Assembly (NCBI GenBank): GCA_002395105.1
Contig: DGWA01000004.1
Location: 64,583 to 128,582 of the forward strand
Direction: 5' to 3'
Origin: Rickettsiales bacterium UBA4270
Lineage (GTDB): Bacteria; Pseudomonadota; Alphaproteobacteria; Rickettsiales; Deianiraeaceae
Length of the DNA stretch: 64,000 nt
Part shown: positions 17,576 through 25,450 of the stretch, one piece after another
Layout of the letters: each line of letters begins with the position of its first letter
How positions within the stretch are numbered: position 1 is the first letter of the stretch
Position numbers and translations under genes: made by a program
The notes under the pieces: model-generated
The model's input: the letters and a program-made list of their open reading frames with translations, nothing else
What the model was told of the DNA's origin: nothing
The model's database searches: none

Positions 17576-18655
17576 ATGGATCCATTACAAATATCGACTT
17601 TACAAACAACTCAACAAATTACATGGTTTATTTTTCTACTTATAAGTGGTGTATTTTTCGATTTATTTGGTCCAAAAATGACATTTTTACTAGGAAGAAT
17701 TGCCGAAATCATAGCAGTATCATTACTATTAAAACCAAATTTTTATAATTTTGTTGTATCAATGATATTAATTGGTGTTGGTCTTGGAATAACATACGGA
17801 AAGTATACATCTTATATTTATAACTCATTATCATTAGCGAGCAAACTTAATATATATCCGCGAATTGCGTCTGCATATTATTTAGCGTGGGATATTGCTT
17901 TTTCTACAATGTCATACATATGTTCTCTCGTCTTAAAAAATCATGGATATGAAGCCGTAATTTATATTAGTATTGGTTTGAAAGTTTTTGCAATACTTGC
18001 TGTAATTTTACTAATACCAAATAATAAAAAAAGCAATATGGACGAATTTAAATCATCTTCTATAAAAGAGATTTTTTCGTCGGTTAAAGAATGTATAAAA
18101 AGAAGTAATATTTTTATATATTTATTGATATTTTATGGTGTTGCTAATTTTTTCACATATCCGCTTTGCATGACAATTGCAGATATGATTTTAGTCGATA
18201 AAGGATGGAATGCAGCAGATATTGCAAGATATATGACGATTATATCTTTGACTATGGCAATTGGTGCAATAATACCAATTATATTTTTTCCGCAAGGAAT
18301 AAGTATAAAAAATTGTGTATTACTTTCAGTATGGCAGATAATTGCACTTATCTTCGTTGCAATAACATATAACACAATATCTTTTGTAATAATTGCTAAT
18401 TTTATATGTGCAACATTCTCTCTTGTTGAAGTATCTGTAGAGCGCAGATTTGAAGAATTCTCTAATAAAAAAATTCGAGGCAGTGCAATGTCGGCATCAA
18501 TTGCATTAGGAACATTACTTACGACATTTAACATTATGCTTATTGGTGTAGTGGCAAAATACTTTTCTTATCATCTTGGACTTATAATAATTGCGATACA
18601 AATGTTAACAATTTTACTATTTTTATTTTTGAAATTAAAACATCTAACAAATTAG
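17576..18655 (+). CDS. MFS transporter with unclear or lost start codon
   Basis: The 359 residues from this ATG begin inside the first membrane region of an MFS protein: DPLQISTLQTTQQITWFIFLLISGVFFDLFGPK corresponds to the segment leading into the conserved loop 2-3 (GVFFDLFGPK, near residues 25-34). The same frame is open upstream to a TAA at 17444-17446. Those 43 extra codons read as a plausible first helix but offer no ATG, GTG or TTG. So the gene either starts at a rare ATT, or has lost its start, or works from the internal ATG. A TTGACA occurs at 17421-17426. Substrate unknown. Confidence 0.65.
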   Translation: MDPLQISTLQTTQQITWFIFLLISGVFFDLFGPKMTFLLGRIAEIIAVSLLLKPNFYNFVVSMILIGVGLGITYGKYTSYIYNSLSLASKLNIYPRIASAYYLAWDIAFSTMSYICSLVLKNHGYEAVIYISIGLKVFAILAVILLIPNNKKSNMDEFKSSSIKEIFSSVKECIKRSNIFIYLLIFYGVANFFTYPLCMTIADMILVDKGWNAADIARYMTIISLTMAIGAIIPIIFFPQGISIKNCVLLSVWQIIALIFVAITYNTISFVIIANFICATFSLVEVSVERRFEEFSNKKIRGSAMSASIALGTLLTTFNIMLIGVVAKYFSYHLGLIIIAIQMLTILLFLFLKLKHLTN

Positions 18656-18665
18656 TGTAATTCAT

Positions 18666-18741
18666 TGGTGGGTCCTGTTGGATTCGAACCGACGACCAAT
18701 TCGTTATGAGCGAACTGCTCTAACCGCTGAGCTAAGGACCC
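18666..18741 (-). tRNA. tRNA-Ile2 (CAU anticodon, lysidine type)
   Basis: The minus strand folds into a full cloverleaf with acceptor GGGTCCT/AGGACCC, a GGTTCGAATCC T-arm and anticodon loop CTCATAA. The CAU anticodon in a body resembling ileX (CTTAGCTCAG...GGTTAGAGC) points to tRNA-Ile2, whose C34 becomes lysidine via TilS to read AUA, rather than methionine. AUA is a common codon in this A+T-rich DNA. The 3' CCA is encoded. Confidence 0.85.
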
Positions 18742-18752
18742 AATATACGAAA

Positions 18753-18782
18753 CATATATTTTATATCAAATGTAATTTGCAA
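18753..18782 (-). promoter_or_regulatory. predicted promoter of tRNA-Ile2
   Basis: On the minus strand CTTGCAAA is followed after 17-18 bases by ATATAT/TATATG, with the tRNA 5' end about 12 bases farther on. The distances match a -35/-10 promoter for a stable RNA. Confidence 0.5.
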
Positions 18783-18832
18783 GTTTTTTATTGACTTTTA
18801 TCATAACATAAGTAACTTACTATTAGTTTTGT

Positions 18833-19963
18833 GTGAAAATTTTTTTTAAAATTTTGTTTTTTCTTATTGTTTTGTTTTCAAGAATATCTTATTCTAGTCA
18901 AAATTATTCTAATCAAAATGAACAAAAGCATATTCCAGTTTTTCTTATCGCAGACAACAATTATGCTCCATTCGTTGCAACAACAATGGCCTCAATTCTA
19001 AAAAATACAAAATCATTTATAGAATTTTACGTCATAAACAATGGCATATCTGAAAAAAACAAACAAAAAATAGCAAATGAAAAAAAATGGTTTAAAAACT
19101 TTAGTTTAATTTTTGTCAACATTGATAATAAACTGCTAAATAAATTAAACGAGAAAAACGCACAAAAGAGTATATGGCCAAAAATTGTCTATGCGAAATT
19201 TTTTATTCCCGAATTTGATGTTTCTAAAAAAATCAAAAAAGCAATTTATCTTGATTGTGATATTATAGTCAAAAAAGACATCAAAAGTTTATATGATATT
19301 GATTTAGAAAATTATATAATTGGTGCTGTAACAGAAGATCTTATCTACAATAATAAAATTTATAAATTAGAACATTATAACTCTTATAGGAAAAAAGAAA
19401 TTAAAAATATCAAAAAAATTACAAATAATAAACAACATATTTATTTTAATAGCGGCGTAATGCTGATTGATATGGAAAAATGGAGAAAAGAAAAAATAAC
19501 AGAAAAAGCCGTCAAAATAGCGTCAATAATCAAAAATTATTTTCCGGATCAAACTGTCCTTAATGCTGTTTTATCTGGAAAAACTAAAGTTTTAGATAGT
19601 AAATATAATGAACTTATGCATAAATTTGAACTATATGGTAAACACGTTGATATGGATATATCAAAATATATCAGAGAGAATTATCCAAAAGCCGTTATAA
19701 TACACTATGCAGGTAAAAAACCATGGAATTCAATGAATGTGATTAAACGTGATGAGTTTCAGAAAATTACAAAATACACAGATTTCAAAACAGAGCTTGA
19801 ATACTATTCGAAATACGGTAGCAAAAACAATGAATATCGTGATAAAACGTATAAATATAAAAAGAAAATTATTAACATTTGCATATCAATACTGGTGCTT
19901 GGTATTGTAACATTGATATTATCATGTGTAATTTTATTTAAAAAAAGAAATAGTTTTTTTTGA
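18833..19963 (+). CDS. membrane-bound glycosyltransferase, family GT8
   Basis: The gene starts at GTG. Residues 1-23 form a signal peptide or anchor, the catalytic domain covers about 33-320, and a second membrane segment lies at about 346-368 with a short basic tail. GT8 hallmarks are FLIADNNYAPFVATTMASIL (36-57), the metal-binding D-x-D (D141, D143 in YLDCDIIV), FNSGVMLID near 205 and HYAGKKPW near 292. GT8 enzymes transfer glucose or galactose from UDP-sugars. With both termini hydrophobic, the enzyme domain could face the periplasm, where UDP-sugars are not expected, so topology and donor are open questions. It lies alone between two tRNA genes. Confidence 0.82.
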   Translation: MKIFFKILFFLIVLFSRISYSSQNYSNQNEQKHIPVFLIADNNYAPFVATTMASILKNTKSFIEFYVINNGISEKNKQKIANEKKWFKNFSLIFVNIDNKLLNKLNEKNAQKSIWPKIVYAKFFIPEFDVSKKIKKAIYLDCDIIVKKDIKSLYDIDLENYIIGAVTEDLIYNNKIYKLEHYNSYRKKEIKNIKKITNNKQHIYFNSGVMLIDMEKWRKEKITEKAVKIASIIKNYFPDQTVLNAVLSGKTKVLDSKYNELMHKFELYGKHVDMDISKYIRENYPKAVIIHYAGKKPWNSMNVIKRDEFQKITKYTDFKTELEYYSKYGSKNNEYRDKTYKYKKKIINICISILVLGIVTLILSCVILFKKRNSFF

Positions 19964-19997
19964 CTTTTATAAAATAAATATTCATCATTGAGATGAT

Positions 19998-20069
19998 TGG
20001 GGTGTAGCCAAGCGGTAAGGCAACGGGTTTTGATCCCGTCATTCGGAGGTTCGAATCCTTCCTCCCCAG
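19998..20069 (+). tRNA. tRNA-Gln (UUG)
   Basis: A cloverleaf with a UGGGGUG acceptor, anticodon loop TTTTGAT (anticodon TTG) and T-arm GGTTCGAATCC. The discriminator is G, as expected for tRNA-Gln. The acceptor stem has one T-T mismatch. CCA is not encoded; CAT follows. Confidence 0.93.
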
Positions 20070-20154
20070 CATATACTAACTATGTCTTATAAAACAAGGC
20101 AATAAAATGGAAATTTCGAGTTGAATTTTAAATTAAATTTATTCATACATTATT

Positions 20155-21624
20155 ATGTCTCAGACCGATAAAATCGAAATAAACGGAATTACTGTTTTTG
20201 AAAATGGAACATTAAATAGTGGTTTGTTAGCTTTTATCCTTTATGATACTTATGGTTTTCCATTTGATGTAACGAGAGATGTTATAAAAAATGAACTCAA
20301 CATTGAAGTCGATAAAGATAATTTTGATAAATATCTTGAAGAACAAAAAAATCGTTCAAAATGCGATAGAATAAAAAATAGTAATATTGAGGCAAAAAAT
20401 AATGAAATTTTCAAAGAATTGGCTCTAAAATTACCAATAACTGAGAAACTGTTTTATAACAACAATGCAACATCATGTGATGCTAAAATTATAGCAATAG
20501 TTTTAAATGATAAAATTGTTGATGAAGCTAACATTGGCGAAAAATGCTGGATTATTCTCGATAAAACTACATTTTATGCAACAAGCGGTGGTGAGATTGG
20601 CGATGTAGGAATAATATCAAAATCAAAAGTATTAGAAACAAAAAAACTATGTGGAGAAATCATAGGACATTTTGTCATTACAAATGAAAATCTAAAAGTT
20701 AATGATAATGTTTCTTGTTTTTCATTTAGAAAAAATGTATGTAAAAATCATACCGCAACTCATTTATTACAATCTGCATTAAAAATTGTTTTAGGCAATG
20801 AAGTGCAACAAAAAGGCTCATATGTTGATGAAAATGGACTTAGATTTGATTTTTCAAGCAATAGAGGATTGACGTCCGATGAAATAAAACAAGTTGAAGA
20901 TATTGTCAATAATTGGATTTCAAATTGCATGCCTATTAAAATAACAGAAATGCAAAAGGACACAGCTGAAAAAATAGAAAATGTAGTAAAATTATTTGAT
21001 GAAAAATACGGCGATAAAGTTAGAGTTGTTAGCGTTATAGACGATAAAGGAAATTCAATCTCATCGGAATTTTGCGGTGGAATACATTGCAAAAATACCG
21101 GTGAAATAGAAGAGTTTATAATTGAAAGTGAAAAAAGTATAGGTTCTAGTATAAGAAGAATAACTGCTACAACAGGAAAGGATAAGTGTTTATTAATTAA
21201 TAATTTAAATAAAATAACAAAACAACTATCAACTTTAACGGAAGAATATACAAAATACAAATCATGTTCTGCGATTAAGGATAGATTTGAAAAAATTTAT
21301 GAAATAATAGAAAAGCAAGCATTGGTAAATAATAATTTTATATATATAAACAATGATAAAAAATTAGATCAAGATACAATAAAAATCATATGTAGACATA
21401 TTTCATGTAAAAAAGATAAACCAGTTGTTTCAATTACAGATATAAACAATGAAATGTATTTTTATTATATAACAAGTCCAAAAAATAGTGATTTTGATTG
21501 CAATTCAATTGCACAAAAAATAATTAATGAAAAAAATGGTAAGGGTGGTGGCAATAAAAACTTTGCACAATTTACATGTAATACTAAGCTTAAACAAGAT
21601 GATTTTAATAATTACTTACATTAA
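20155..21624 (+). CDS. C-terminal half of alanyl-tRNA synthetase (editing and C-Ala domains) as a separate gene
   Basis: The 489 residues align with roughly residue 385 to the end of normal AlaRS (about 875). FILYDTYGFPFDVTRD (27-42) is the end of the tRNA-recognition part. The editing domain follows with HTATH (H199, H203) and CGGIH (C307, H311), which are the zinc and active-site residues, then RRITATTG, and the C-terminal GKGGGNKNFAQ segment. The class II aminoacylation domain is absent, and the DNA upstream is tRNA-Gln, not a broken 5' half. It may be one subunit of a split AlaRS whose alpha half lies elsewhere, or a free editing factor. The reading frame is intact, arguing against decay. 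Confidence 0.85.
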   Translation: MSQTDKIEINGITVFENGTLNSGLLAFILYDTYGFPFDVTRDVIKNELNIEVDKDNFDKYLEEQKNRSKCDRIKNSNIEAKNNEIFKELALKLPITEKLFYNNNATSCDAKIIAIVLNDKIVDEANIGEKCWIILDKTTFYATSGGEIGDVGIISKSKVLETKKLCGEIIGHFVITNENLKVNDNVSCFSFRKNVCKNHTATHLLQSALKIVLGNEVQQKGSYVDENGLRFDFSSNRGLTSDEIKQVEDIVNNWISNCMPIKITEMQKDTAEKIENVVKLFDEKYGDKVRVVSVIDDKGNSISSEFCGGIHCKNTGEIEEFIIESEKSIGSSIRRITATTGKDKCLLINNLNKITKQLSTLTEEYTKYKSCSAIKDRFEKIYEIIEKQALVNNNFIYINNDKKLDQDTIKIICRHISCKKDKPVVSITDINNEMYFYYITSPKNSDFDCNSIAQKIINEKNGKGGGNKNFAQFTCNTKLKQDDFNNYLH

Positions 21625-21626
21625 AA

Positions 21627-22148
21627 TTATTTAGCCAAAATATTCTCAAAGTTTTTATATACAAACTTCAACTGATTAGTAAAACGCGCACCATTTTGAT
21701 CAATAATTTTCTTTAAACTTTGTTTTGAAAAATAATTAAATTCTACAATTTCATTATCATGCTTTTTTGTATCTTCAATTACATTGCATTTAAATAAACG
21801 AAAATTTTGTCCTTTAAATTCATTAATATAATCATTTATAACAACGCGTAAACCTGTTTCTTCTAATGTCTCTCTATAAGCAGTTTGAAAAGCTCTTTCG
21901 CCCATCTCGTGAGTTCCAGCTGGAAAACCCCATTTTTTACTTTTCTTATCTCTAACTAATAAAATTTTTTTATCAGAAGAAAATATAACGCATCCAGCAT
22001 GAGTTTTTGCCGGAGAAAAACATTCCTTACACATAGGATTAACTGCCAAATCCATCCTAGTTATCCTTGAATATGACATAATCGCATAGCTACAACCAAA
22101 AACAACCAACAACGGAGTTGAATAAACAAAAAACTTACTCTTTTTCAT
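21627..22148 (-). CDS. membrane-anchored or exported Nudix hydrolase
   Basis: The protein has a perfect Nudix box (G-x5-E-x7-R-E-x-x-E-E-x-G) in GTHEMGERAFQTAYRETLEETGL, written here by its pattern, which binds the metal and cleaves nucleoside diphosphates linked to another group. The N-terminus, from the internal ATG at 22148, is basic then hydrophobic and ends in VVFGC, so it is either an anchor or a lipoprotein signal. Nudix enzymes are usually cytoplasmic, so this location is odd. An upstream in-frame ATG at 22175 would add nine residues. Substrate unknown. Confidence 0.75.
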   Translation of the reverse strand: MKKSKFFVYSTPLLVVFGCSYAIMSYSRITRMDLAVNPMCKECFSPAKTHAGCVIFSSDKKILLVRDKKSKKWGFPAGTHEMGERAFQTAYRETLEETGLRVVINDYINEFKGQNFRLFKCNVIEDTKKHDNEIVEFNYFSKQSLKKIIDQNGARFTNQLKFVYKNFENILAK

Positions 22149-22178
22149 AAAACAAACTAAAACAAAATATATCAATAA

Positions 22179-22868
22179 TTAAAATTGAAAACCTGCTTTT
22201 GCAACAAGACTATATGCATTAAATTTAAACGCTTTTTGACCTATTGTAAATTCCGCATCAGAACCTATCCAGAGATATTCTGCGCCAACAAAAAATCTAT
22301 CGTTAAATACAATATCAGTACCAACGCCAGTATTATAACCCAATCTTATTTGTGTTTTGTCTGGTGTTGAAGTTTTTATAAAACCAGCACCTCCAGTAAT
22401 GTATGTTTCAATAGAAATATATTCACATAAAATAAGCTTTGCGCCAAATTTTAAATTTGCTTTAGCGAAATCATCAATATAAACATCGTCATTTACAGCA
22501 TTTGTGCTTTCGGCAATTGTAGTTGCTTGAAATACTGGTCCTCTTCTATTTACATCAAATCTTAATTTAAAATCAGCGCCTGCAAGTAAATGTATATTTT
22601 TATACATTTTATAATACATATTATACCCTATATTAAAAATAGCAGCTTTATTTACTCTGTTCACAACGGAATTTTTACCTTCACCGGCAATTTCTAATAG
22701 CTTTTTATACATTTTATCATTAAATTTTTGTCGTTCAAAACCAACAGATATCTTAGTTCTTCCGTAAATTTTATTCTTGCTTTCAAAGCTATCATCCTTA
22801 TATTCCTGTGCAAGAGCTAAATTACTAGCCAATAAAATATAAAAAAAAACAACAAAAATTTTCTTCAT
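22179..22868 (-). CDS. outer-membrane beta-barrel protein, paralogue of the 12.8-kb gene
   Basis: A signal peptide ends at LALA|QE near residue 21. The mature 208 residues alternate in beta-barrel fashion and end with AGFQF, the C-terminal Phe used for outer-membrane insertion. The opening (TKISVGFERQKF), the central GGAGFI strand and the late VGAEYLW strand parallel the other barrel in this window. Its promoter carries a CTTGACA -35-like element. The role could be porin, adhesin or surface antigen; no closer assignment is possible by eye. Confidence 0.75.
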   Translation of the reverse strand: MKKIFVVFFYILLASNLALAQEYKDDSFESKNKIYGRTKISVGFERQKFNDKMYKKLLEIAGEGKNSVVNRVNKAAIFNIGYNMYYKMYKNIHLLAGADFKLRFDVNRRGPVFQATTIAESTNAVNDDVYIDDFAKANLKFGAKLILCEYISIETYITGGAGFIKTSTPDKTQIRLGYNTGVGTDIVFNDRFFVGAEYLWIGSDAEFTIGQKAFKFNAYSLVAKAGFQF

Positions 22869-22879
22869 AAAAATACAAG

Positions 22880-22909
22880 TATGTATTTATTATATATAAA
22901 AAATGTCAA
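22880..22909 (-). promoter_or_regulatory. predicted promoter of the second beta-barrel gene
   Basis: On the minus strand TTGACA (inside CTTGACA) is followed after 18 bases by TACATA, 12 bases before the start codon. It lies immediately beyond the 3' end of the RNase P RNA gene. Confidence 0.4.
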
Positions 22910-22920
22910 GCACTTTTTTA

Positions 22921-23270
22921 AAAGCTCAATCATAAGCCGAATTCTGTTTATCTGACTATTTATCTATAATTACTATTACTAATAATTTAAAGCTTTCTAC
23001 CATGTTTCAATCAAAGAAAAAAAGAAACTAACTTGAAATTACTTGCGATAGGGTTTGCAATGCCGTAAATTTTACAATCTACACGGGGTGCTCTTACCAC
23101 TCCTTTTCAACCTTACCTGTTCCAAATGGCCATCGGCGGTATATTTTCTGTTGCACTTTCCAGACATTACTGTCTATGGTTGTTAACCATTATCGTTTCT
23201 TTGCCAAGTTCGGACTTTCCTCAAAAATACAAAAATATTAATGTATTTTCGCAGTCAGTTGATTGAGCTA
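22921..23270 (-). ncRNA. rnpB: RNase P RNA
   Basis: This is the catalytic RNA that trims tRNA 5' leaders. On the minus strand the universal GAGGAAAGTCCG block is at 23222-23211 and ACAGAATTCGGCTTA at 22947-22933. The terminal P1 helix forms between AGCTCAATCA near 23269 and TGATTGAGCT near 22923, which sets the approximate ends. It has the bacterial A-type layout with A+T-rich variable helices. The ends are accurate to a few bases only. Confidence 0.92.
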
Positions 23271-23309
23271 TATTAGCTTCTTTAAGAAAAAAATAATTGT
23301 CAAATAAAA

Positions 23310-23783
23310 CTATAAATAATAAAAATACGGATCTGTGATTTTAAATTTTAATAAAATTTTTTCTTCCAACATCTCCATCTCCTTGCGATCTTTATATTTA
23401 ATGTGATTATATCCAAAAAGATGTAAAATCCCGTGCACAAACATATGATATAACCTGTCTTTAAATTGTTTATTAAACTGACTAGCTTCTTCTTTTATCT
23501 GTTCATAACACAAAGCTACATCGCCAAATAATATTTTATTATTATTTTTTACATTAGAAAATTTATCTTCAAAAGAAAGAACATTTGTTATATTGTTTTT
23601 ACCACGATATTTAAAATTTAATTCTCTAATTAGTTTGGAATCGATAAAACTTACGTTTAAAAAAACATTTCTAATTTCTGAATTTGTTTGTATAAAACAT
23701 TCATTAACTATCTTTTTTACTTCAGCTTTTGATAATGATTTTCCATTCCAAATTTTGTGCTTAAAAATATTAATTTCTATCAT
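23310..23783 (-). CDS. ybeY: endoribonuclease YbeY
   Basis: YbeY is a metal-dependent RNase needed for 16S rRNA 3' maturation and ribosome quality control. The zinc site is intact: H-x3-H-x5-H in HGILHLFGYNH. It is preceded by the conserved LNFKYRGKNNITNVLSF-type strand region. I place the start at the ATG at 23783, two bases after the virB2 stop; a longer frame would overlap virB2 and add nine residues. The gene sits between rnpB and the pilin gene in the same orientation. Confidence 0.92.
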   Translation of the reverse strand: MIEINIFKHKIWNGKSLSKAEVKKIVNECFIQTNSEIRNVFLNVSFIDSKLIRELNFKYRGKNNITNVLSFEDKFSNVKNNNKILFGDVALCYEQIKEEASQFNKQFKDRLYHMFVHGILHLFGYNHIKYKDRKEMEMLEEKILLKFKITDPYFYYL

Positions 23784-23785
23784 TT

Positions 23786-24229
23786 TTATCTTAAATTCGG
23801 ACAAGCACATGTTATAATTTCATCAGGAGTATATTTCAATGCAACATCAAAACCATCTCCAGTTATACCTTGAACATATTCAGGCAATAAAAAAAGCGCA
23901 AACGTTTTTGGAGCATAAAAAATACCAACACCTATTGCAAGTGTTACCATCTCTTGCCATTTAAAATTACCCCCAACAAAGCTCCATGCTGCGAGCATTA
24001 TTGAAAAAACAACCAAACTTCTAGCTATACGACCTTGTAAAAATGTAATTATATCACATATTGTTTTAATAGCAGGGTTTGCGTTATCACCACAACCAGA
24101 AAGCACACCTGCAAAAGCATTATTATATGCAAATAAATTTATAGCAAAGAACAATGCAACAAAAATTATTTTTTTAAGTAATTTTTGATTAAATTTAATT
24201 ATATTTAGTGATATCATTTTTTTAGCCAA
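23786..24229 (-). CDS. virB2: VirB2/TrbC-like type IV secretion pilin subunit
   Basis: The 147-residue protein has a long signal peptide ending near AFA|GV (about residue 40) and two hydrophobic helices at about 70-90 and 93-115, separated by a short GGNFKWQE loop. This is the VirB2/TrbC pilin layout. Two cysteines near GCGD and TIC could form a disulfide, and two more lie in the CACP tail. In Rickettsiales, virB2 copies are often scattered, as here, next to ybeY. The virD4 coupling protein is at 47.6 kb; no other virB gene is in the window. Confidence 0.78.
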   Translation of the reverse strand: MAKKMISLNIIKFNQKLLKKIIFVALFFAINLFAYNNAFAGVLSGCGDNANPAIKTICDIITFLQGRIARSLVVFSIMLAAWSFVGGNFKWQEMVTLAIGVGIFYAPKTFALFLLPEYVQGITGDGFDVALKYTPDEIITCACPNLR

Positions 24230-24234
24230 AAAAG

Positions 24235-24306
24235 TGATTCCAAGGGGAATCGAACCCCTGTTGTCAGGATGAAAACCTGATGTCCTAACCTCTAGACGAT
24301 GGAACC
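24235..24306 (-). tRNA. tRNA-Glu (UUC)
   Basis: A full cloverleaf on the minus strand: acceptor GGTTCCA/TGGAATC (one G-T pair), anticodon loop TTTTCAT (anticodon TTC) and T-arm GGGTTCGATTCCC. CCA is not encoded. Confidence 0.93.
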
Positions 24307-24373
24307 TATACCGACAACAGTTTAAGCTAAATAATAAAAGTCAATATTATAAAAGTTGCTATGTTGAAATTTT

Positions 24374-25420
24374 TTAATTTAAAAATGCATTTTTTGCAAC
24401 ATTAATTAAATATTTTTCATTATGTTGTGTTAATAATACTGCACCTAAAATTTCACCAGCACGAACAAGATGATGAATATAAGCACGTGTATGATTTTGG
24501 CAAGCATAACAATCACAGTTATTATCTAATGGTCGCTCATCAACGGCAAATTTTTCATGACGAATTTTTAATTCACCTTCATTTGTAAAAGCTATACCAT
24601 GTCTGCCATATCTCGATGGTAAAACACAATCAAACATATCAGCACCTCTGTCAATTGCTCCAATAATATCAATTGGTTTTCCAATTCCCATTACATATCT
24701 TGGTTTATTTTCTGGTAATAATTCTAATGCATAATCTAAAATTCTAAATAATTCTTCATTGTATCCAACCATTCCTCCAACCGCATATCCTTCAAAATCC
24801 ATAGAAATAAGTTCTTTTGCACATTCAGATCTAAGTTGCTCGTCATCTCCACCTTGCAAAATTGCAAACTGACCATAGCCATCTCTATTAACAAAAGCAT
24901 TTCTGCTTCTTTCTGCCCATCTTAATGTTCTATACATTGCGTTTTTTATGTTTTTAGAAGTAGCCCCATAAGGAGTACATTCATCTAAAACCATTGAAAT
25001 TGTTGCATCTAAAACATTTTGCATATCGGTGGAACTTTCTGGCGTTAATAAATGCATACTACCATCCACATGAGATCGAAAAAAAACACCTTCTTCTCGA
25101 ACTTTGCGCATTGAAGAAAGAGACATTACTTGAAAACCACCACTATCAGTTAATATCGGTTTATCCCAGTTCATAAATTTATGTAAACCACCAAGTTTTT
25201 CCATTTTTTCTTTTCCAGGACGTAAAAAAAGATGATATGTATTACATAAAATTATCTCGGCACCAGCACCATTAATTAAATCATTTGTTAAAGATTTAAC
25301 AGTTGCCTGAGTTCCAACCGGCATAAATATTGGCGTATGAATATCACCATGTGCAGTGTGAATTATGCCACGTCGTTTTTTACCTCGTTTTTCTAAAAGT
25401 TCAAACTCAAACTTTGGCAT
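24374..25420 (-). CDS. tgt: queuine tRNA-ribosyltransferase
   Basis: Tgt exchanges guanine-34 for preQ1 in tRNAs with GUN anticodons (Asp, Asn, His, Tyr). The TIM-barrel protein keeps FMPVGTQATVK near residue 34, LTDSGGFQVMSL near 90, the catalytic region FDCVLPSRYGRHG near 265, and the zinc site CDCYACQNH with a later H. The VLPSRYGRHG loop differs slightly from the common VLPTRNARNG. The 348-residue length is a little short of the usual 370 but complete. No preQ1 synthesis genes are in the window. Confidence 0.95.
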   Translation of the reverse strand: MPKFEFELLEKRGKKRRGIIHTAHGDIHTPIFMPVGTQATVKSLTNDLINGAGAEIILCNTYHLFLRPGKEKMEKLGGLHKFMNWDKPILTDSGGFQVMSLSSMRKVREEGVFFRSHVDGSMHLLTPESSTDMQNVLDATISMVLDECTPYGATSKNIKNAMYRTLRWAERSRNAFVNRDGYGQFAILQGGDDEQLRSECAKELISMDFEGYAVGGMVGYNEELFRILDYALELLPENKPRYVMGIGKPIDIIGAIDRGADMFDCVLPSRYGRHGIAFTNEGELKIRHEKFAVDERPLDNNCDCYACQNHTRAYIHHLVRAGEILGAVLLTQHNEKYLINVAKNAFLN

Positions 25421-25450
25421 AAAAATACAATTATTATTAATTTTTTGATA

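Noticed and set aside
19964..20154. A decayed 5' half of alaS before the editing-domain gene
   Set aside because: This stretch holds tRNA-Gln and A+T-rich spacer with no AlaRS-like residues in any frame.
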